Part shown: positions 59,922 to 64,000 of the stretch, in pieces
Layout of the letters: the number at the start of each line of letters is the position of its first letter
Position numbering within the stretch: position 1 is the stretch's first letter
From: Formosa sp. Hel1_33_131
Lineage (GTDB): Bacteria; Bacteroidota; Bacteroidia; Flavobacteriales; Flavobacteriaceae
Direction of reading: 5' to 3'
DNA length: 64,000 nt
NCBI GenBank assembly: GCA_949499105.1
Contig: CATEFX010000062.1
Coordinates: 23,822 to 87,821, forward strand
The notes under the pieces: generated by a model
What the model was told of the DNA's origin: nothing
Database searches by the model: none
Seen by the model: the letters and a program-made list of their open reading frames with translations, nothing else
Position numbers and translations under genes: made by a program

Positions 59922-62108
59922 ATGTCTACACTTAGATTTCATGCCCTCAAACAATCTTTAGATCGTCCTCCAACGAAGGTTATCAAAGAATCAAAACGTT
60001 CTGAAATATTCGGAGCCAATGTGTTTGGTTTCAAGACGATGCAACAATTTTTAACAAAAGAAGCTTTTAATAGTTTAATGAGAGCGATTGACAAAGGCGA
60101 TAAAATTAACCGTTCTATTGCCGATCAAATCGCCTCTTCTATGAAAGACTGGGCCATGGCCAAAGGCGTCTCCCATTATACACACTGGTTTCAACCCTTA
60201 ACAGGGGCAACTGCCGAAAAACACGATGCGTTTTTTGAAACGATTGGAAATGGGGAAGCACTGGAGCGTTTTGAAGGAAATCAACTGGTACAACAAGAAC
60301 CCGATGCTTCATCGTTTCCTAATGGAGGCATTCGAAATACGTTTGAAGCCCGAGGCTATACCGCTTGGGATCCAACGTCTCCCGCGTTTATTTATGGAAC
60401 TACACTTTGTATCCCTACCGTTTTTGTGGCTTATACTGGTGAAGCCTTGGATTATAAAACTCCCTTGCTAAGAGCGCTTAATGCGGTTGATCATGCGGCA
60501 ACAGACGTGGCACGTTATTTTGATAAAACGGTCAAAAAAGTGACGGCGTCTTTAGGCTGGGAACAAGAATATTTTTTAATTGATAAAGCATTAGTTGCTT
60601 CTCGACCAGATCTCGAAATGACGGGACGAACTCTTTTAGGTCATAGCTCTGCAAAAGATCAGCAACTCGATGACCATTATTTTGGGACCATTCCAACACG
60701 GGCCTTAAATTTTATGCGCGACCTGGAAACCGAATCTATGTTGCTTGGAATTCCTGTTAAAACGCGCCACAATGAAGTGGCACCCAACCAATTTGAACTA
60801 GCACCTATTTATGAAGAAGCGAATCTGGCAGTCGACCATAATTCACTTTTAATGGATCTGATGCAAAAAGTAGCCGATCGCCATCATTTTAAAGTCCTGT
60901 TTCACGAAAAACCGTTTGCAGGTGTTAATGGATCTGGAAAGCATAACAATTGGAGCCTAAGTACCGATACAGGAATCAATTTATTGGCACCCGGAAAAAC
61001 ACCCATGAGTAATTTGCAATTCCTTACCTTTTTTGTAAACACGATTAAAGCCGTACATGATAATGAAGAATTACTTCGAGCCTCCATTGCTTCGGCCACA
61101 AACGACCACCGTTTAGGCGCTAATGAAGCCCCGCCAGCAATTATGTCGGTATTTATAGGCGACCAATTATCAAAAGTTCTTCATGAATTAGAAGGCGTCA
61201 CTAAAGGCAAATTATCTCCTGAAGAAAAAACAGATCTAAAGCTTAATGTTGTTGGTAAAATACCAGAAATTCTATTAGATAATACCGATCGAAACCGAAC
61301 ATCATCCTTTGCTTTTACTGGCAATAAATTTGAATTTCGTGCTGTAGGATCAACGGCCAATTGTGCCAATCCAATGACGGTTTTAAACTCTATAGTAGCC
61401 CGTCAATTAATCGATTTTAAAGCGGAAGCTGATGAACTCATTAACGAAAAGGGATTGAAAAAAGATGAAGCCATATTTAATGTGTTAAGAGAATACATCA
61501 AAACCTCTCGAAATATTCTTTTTGAAGGCAATGGCTACGGGAACGATTGGGAGAAAGAAGCAACCAAAAGAGGGTTGAGTAATAATAAAAACACCCCAGA
61601 AGCACTTAAAGTTAAAATAGACTCTAAGACAATTGCCCTTTATGAAAGTTTAAACGTGATGAATAAGGTTGAAATCGAAGCACGCTATGATGTAGAAATT
61701 GAAGCCTATGTCCATATTATTCAAATCGAAGGACGAACTTTAGGAGATATTGCTAGAAATCATATCATTCCAACCGCCGTTAAATATCAAAACATCTTAA
61801 TTGATAATGTAAAAGGCTTAAAAGATATTTACGGCAAAGACTTTAAAAAATATGCTAGCGAACAACTTGTTTTAATTGCGGATATATCCCAACGTATCGA
61901 AGCGATCAATTCGGGAGTCACAACGATGACGAACGAACGTAAAAAAGCTAATACGATCTCAAATACAACCAAAAAAGCAACGGTGTATTGCAATAAAGTA
62001 AAGCCTTTGTTTGACGACATTCGATACCATTGTGATAAGTTAGAATTATTGATCGATGATGAACTTTGGCCGTTAGCTAAATATCGCGAATTGTTGTTTA
62101 CTAAGTAA
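59922..62108 (+). CDS. glnN: Glutamine synthetase, type III
   Basis: A large GS class typical of Bacteroidota and cyanobacteria. The protein has 728 residues, as expected. The N-terminal extension has FGANVFGFKTMQQFL. Class III catalytic motifs include THWFQPLTGATAEKHDAF near residue 87, GWEQEYFLID near residue 209 and RHNEVAPNQFELAPIYEEAN near residue 283. NGSGKHNNWS near residue 335 and KFEFRAVGSTANCANPM near residue 470 complete the site. It has a promoter of its own, divergent from the GSII gene. Confidence 0.97.
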   Translation: MSTLRFHALKQSLDRPPTKVIKESKRSEIFGANVFGFKTMQQFLTKEAFNSLMRAIDKGDKINRSIADQIASSMKDWAMAKGVSHYTHWFQPLTGATAEKHDAFFETIGNGEALERFEGNQLVQQEPDASSFPNGGIRNTFEARGYTAWDPTSPAFIYGTTLCIPTVFVAYTGEALDYKTPLLRALNAVDHAATDVARYFDKTVKKVTASLGWEQEYFLIDKALVASRPDLEMTGRTLLGHSSAKDQQLDDHYFGTIPTRALNFMRDLETESMLLGIPVKTRHNEVAPNQFELAPIYEEANLAVDHNSLLMDLMQKVADRHHFKVLFHEKPFAGVNGSGKHNNWSLSTDTGINLLAPGKTPMSNLQFLTFFVNTIKAVHDNEELLRASIASATNDHRLGANEAPPAIMSVFIGDQLSKVLHELEGVTKGKLSPEEKTDLKLNVVGKIPEILLDNTDRNRTSSFAFTGNKFEFRAVGSTANCANPMTVLNSIVARQLIDFKAEADELINEKGLKKDEAIFNVLREYIKTSRNILFEGNGYGNDWEKEATKRGLSNNKNTPEALKVKIDSKTIALYESLNVMNKVEIEARYDVEIEAYVHIIQIEGRTLGDIARNHIIPTAVKYQNILIDNVKGLKDIYGKDFKKYASEQLVLIADISQRIEAINSGVTTMTNERKKANTISNTTKKATVYCNKVKPLFDDIRYHCDKLELLIDDELWPLAKYRELLFTK

Positions 62109-62110
62109 AA

Positions 62111-62138
62111 AGTATTAAGTAGAGAGTATTAAGTAGAG
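62111..62138 (+). repeat. Exact tandem duplication of 14 bases after glnN
   Basis: AGTATTAAGTAGAG occurs twice in direct succession, two bases after the glnN stop. A third, partial copy (CTAAGTA) covers the stop codon itself. Confidence 0.85.
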
Positions 62139-62338
62139 CTTACACTATGAGATATTGGAATTTACTTTTTCCAAACGTCGAACCGTTTTTAGAGTCCGAA
62201 ATAATCGCAAATAACTCATGAATAAGCAGATGCTAAAGTGAGTATTTGAAAAAGGACAGCAACGGCCGTTTCACTTTTGCGGAATGCCATATAGAAAGGC
62301 CTAAAGTCGCACTATGTTGGGGCGGCTTTAATTAAAAT
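62139..62338. other. Non-coding stretch after glnN
   Basis: Together with the repeat before it and the terminator and tail after it, this fills the 363 bases between two convergent genes. No gene, tRNA or hairpin is supportable here. GGCCTAAAGTCGCACTATGTTGGGGCGGC contains short GC-rich pieces but forms no clear stem. Confidence 0.4.
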
Positions 62339-62373
62339 AAAAAACCCACACCCTTAAGGGATGTGGGTTTTAC
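62339..62373. terminator. Bidirectional terminator between glnN and the lipoprotein gene
   Basis: Stem AAACCCACA / TGTGGGTTT with an inner CCCTT/AAGGG pair. The T-run is good on the minus strand, which ends the receptor-lipoprotein transcript 100 bases after the lipoprotein stop; it also stops the glnN message. Confidence 0.8.
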
Positions 62374-62471
62374 TTCCGTATGATGGAAATAAACTTAAGG
62401 TATCTTATTTATCAGTAATTAAATACCTGTTTTATTTCCCTCAAATGAAGTGAGTCGTGACTAATTCAACT

Positions 62472-63020
62472 CTATTCTACGGAGACACTAAACGTAGCGA
62501 AAACATCTGTTTCTCCACCAGCATCTTCAAGACCTGTATTTGGTTTCGTAGGCTCATGACGTAATGTAAATGTTAATGTCCCTGAACTAACGGCTCCTGC
62601 GACGAGTGTAAACTCGGTTCCCAATTTATTCCCATCTGTATCAAGATTTTCATTGCTAATTGTGATGTCTAAGTCACCCCCTGATGTATAGAAAAATTGG
62701 TGTTCTAAGCTTTCCTCTTCAACTTCTTCCGTAATGTCATCAGCAGGATCTACAGTTTCGTTAAGTAACACAATACGACCACTGTATGTGACGCCAGCGG
62801 TTAAATCACCAGTAGTGATGACTGGAGCATCTGATCCATCTCCATCCAAGTCACGGCTCTGTAAGGTAATCGCTGTGCCACCGTCATTTGGGACGAGTGT
62901 AACAGTTAGTGTGGTGATCACTTCTTCTTCGTTGACGGGAGCAGGAGCATCATCTTTTGAGCATCCGATAAATAATGAACTTACAAATAATGCGGCAGTT
63001 AAAAATTTCATGTTTTTCAT
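62472..63020 (-). CDS. Lipoprotein of the TonB-receptor locus
   Basis: A 182-residue lipoprotein (signal LFVSSLFIGCSK, Cys at residue 20). The mature part is acidic, with Asp-rich segments (SRDLDGDGSDAPV, DGNKLGTEFT) that could bind Ca2+, in a beta-rich fold: TLTVTLVPNDGGT, SGRIVLLNETVDP, LTFTLRHEPTKPN. It starts 27 bases after the stop of the TonB-dependent receptor on the same strand, so the two are co-expressed. Such small lipoproteins accompany receptors in flavobacteria and may bind the ligand at the surface. The ligand is unknown; I do not assign a family. Confidence 0.7.
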   Translation of the reverse strand: MKNMKFLTAALFVSSLFIGCSKDDAPAPVNEEEVITTLTVTLVPNDGGTAITLQSRDLDGDGSDAPVITTGDLTAGVTYSGRIVLLNETVDPADDITEEVEEESLEHQFFYTSGGDLDITISNENLDTDGNKLGTEFTLVAGAVSSGTLTFTLRHEPTKPNTGLEDAGGETDVFATFSVSVE

Positions 63021-63046
63021 GTTTTTGTTGTTTTTGAATAGTTAAA

Positions 63047-64000
63047 TTAATAATTGATTTTAAGATTAAGTAAAAAATTTCTGCCCAAATCATCGGCATA
63101 AAAACGCAAACGATTCAGGTAGTTTCGATACGAAGTATCCAATAGGTTTGTAATTGTAAACCCTACTGTAAACTTCGATTTTTGGTTTATATTAAGATCT
63201 ATACTCGAACTAAAATTGAGTAAGTGGTAAGCGTCCGGAGGGGTACTGAAATCAACGATCTGGGATCGTTCAGTTTCTGGATTGAACACTTCAAAATTAG
63301 TGTCGGGATAGTCGTTTTGTTTAAAATGATACGCGCTTTGCAAAGCCAAGCGGAGGTTATTAAATTTGGGATTTTGATAGACAATCTGATTACTTAGGTT
63401 GGCAGGGGGCATACCAATTAAAGGCGCGTCATTGGTACGGTCATTTCCTTTGACCAAAGAGAATTGGGTATTCAAGCGATAGTTTTTAGCAAATTCATAG
63501 GATACATCCACATCGATACCCAACAATTGCGCATTCGTTTGGCGGTATTCCCACACTTGAAAATTCCCTCGTACCGTTTGTTGAATCCCTGTAGGTTCAT
63601 TAACGATAAAGTCAGAAATGGTATTAATGTAGGGGTTTATTTGAAAACTGAATACATCGTTAGCCTTTTGAAAGGTCAAGGAAACTTTATGGCTTATTTC
63701 CGAATTGAAGCGTAAATCTCCCAGTTCGATTCGGGAGGCCGAATGGTGCAAACCTTCACTAAACAGTTCAGAAGAATTTGGGGCTCGAGATGCAATGGAA
63801 TAGTTGAAAAATAATTTAGAATTTTTTCCAAATGCGTAGCTTGCTCCCAAGGTTCCAGAACCATTATTAAAACTTAGTTCTGGATTGGTTAAAATTTGAT
63901 TCTCCAATTCTTCAAGCACAATTTCAGGAAATAGCTGGTCATAATTACGTAATTCCCAAAAGGAGGTTCTGTAAAATTTAAAAACATCCATAAAGGAGTA
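63047..64000 (-). CDS. TonB-dependent receptor, C-terminal part
   Basis: An open frame of at least 317 residues running past the window end; the 5' part, including the plug and TonB box, is outside. The visible part is a beta-barrel of alternating strands (KLFFNYSIASRAPNSSELF, YINTISDFIV, IDVDVSYEFAKNYRLNTQF, FTVGFTITNLLDTSYRNYLN) and ends in LLNLKINY. RAPNSSELF, TNLLDTSYRNYLNRLRFYAD and GRNFLL are standard TBDR C-terminal motifs. The first strands with YRTSFWELRNYDQ suggest a metal or heme type, but the ligand cannot be told. It is followed by the lipoprotein gene. Confidence 0.9.
   Translation of the reverse strand, partial: YSFMDVFKFYRTSFWELRNYDQLFPEIVLEELENQILTNPELSFNNGSGTLGASYAFGKNSKLFFNYSIASRAPNSSELFSEGLHHSASRIELGDLRFNSEISHKVSLTFQKANDVFSFQINPYINTISDFIVNEPTGIQQTVRGNFQVWEYRQTNAQLLGIDVDVSYEFAKNYRLNTQFSLVKGNDRTNDAPLIGMPPANLSNQIVYQNPKFNNLRLALQSAYHFKQNDYPDTNFEVFNPETERSQIVDFSTPPDAYHLLNFSSSIDLNINQKSKFTVGFTITNLLDTSYRNYLNRLRFYADDLGRNFLLNLKINY

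Noticed and set aside
1..64000. CRISPR arrays, tRNA, rRNA, riboswitches or complete insertion sequences
   Set aside because: Reading through all gaps showed no regularly spaced repeats, cloverleaf-like GC-rich stretches, transposase motifs with inverted repeats or known riboswitch cores.

Overview
The window reads as a stretch of chromosome from a marine-type member of the Flavobacteriaceae (Bacteroidota). Three things support this. The DNA is AT-rich, and many genes are preceded by the Bacteroidota -7 promoter box TAnnTTTG rather than a Shine-Dalgarno sequence. The gene families are typical of the group: a Na+-NQR cluster with apbE, DUF3050, DUF1573, DUF2490, a PASTA protein between ddl and rluD, paired GSII/GSIII glutamine synthetases, and an FtsH-LUD-CdsA-Psd-ACBP block. 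The 3' edge carries a TonB-dependent receptor. I saw no rRNA, tRNA, CRISPR array, complete insertion sequence or prophage.

Layout. 1-1473: last codons of nqrF, a small conserved protein and apbE. 1470-8360: methyltransferase, DUF3050, map, HAD, gpmI, acetyltransferase, peptidase E, a secreted regulatory-domain protein and tatA. 8361-14114: kynurenine pathway of tryptophan breakdown (kynU, kmo, an SDR, 3-hydroxyanthranilate dioxygenase, ACMSD, then an O-methyltransferase) behind one promoter. 14184-27829: msrA, a coiled-coil protein whose zinc ribbon has lost its cysteines, Nif3-like, lpxK, gap, lipA, an Nramp-like transporter with an ECF sigma factor, an NqrM-like small protein, aqpZ, murB, an aminotransferase, a retropepsin/PDZ protein and a DUF1573 protein. 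27970-45230: housekeeping (valS; rsfS-ftsH-LUD-cdsA-psd-ACBP; birA; pyrE; Nudix; a SulP transporter; coaD; ddl; PASTA; rluD; yaaA; rhlE; VF530).

45288-58645 is the accessory part: a membrane-anchored MutS-like ATPase in very AT-rich DNA, two small membrane proteins, a TetR regulator behind a perfect palindrome, a SulP transporter-carbonic anhydrase-DUF2490 run (probable bicarbonate handling), a hybrid histidine kinase with a 13-unit GAA repeat, a truncated sugar symporter and a secreted glycosidase. The symporter remnant and the glycosidase sit behind two near-identical copies of a promoter element of about 72 bp. This is the most unusual regulatory signal in the window and suggests a decayed carbohydrate-use locus under a regulator encoded elsewhere.

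58646-64000: divergent GSII and GSIII glutamine synthetases, then a lipoprotein and the C-terminal part of a TonB-dependent receptor that runs off the window.

All identifications come from reading motifs and known gene order. No database search was possible.
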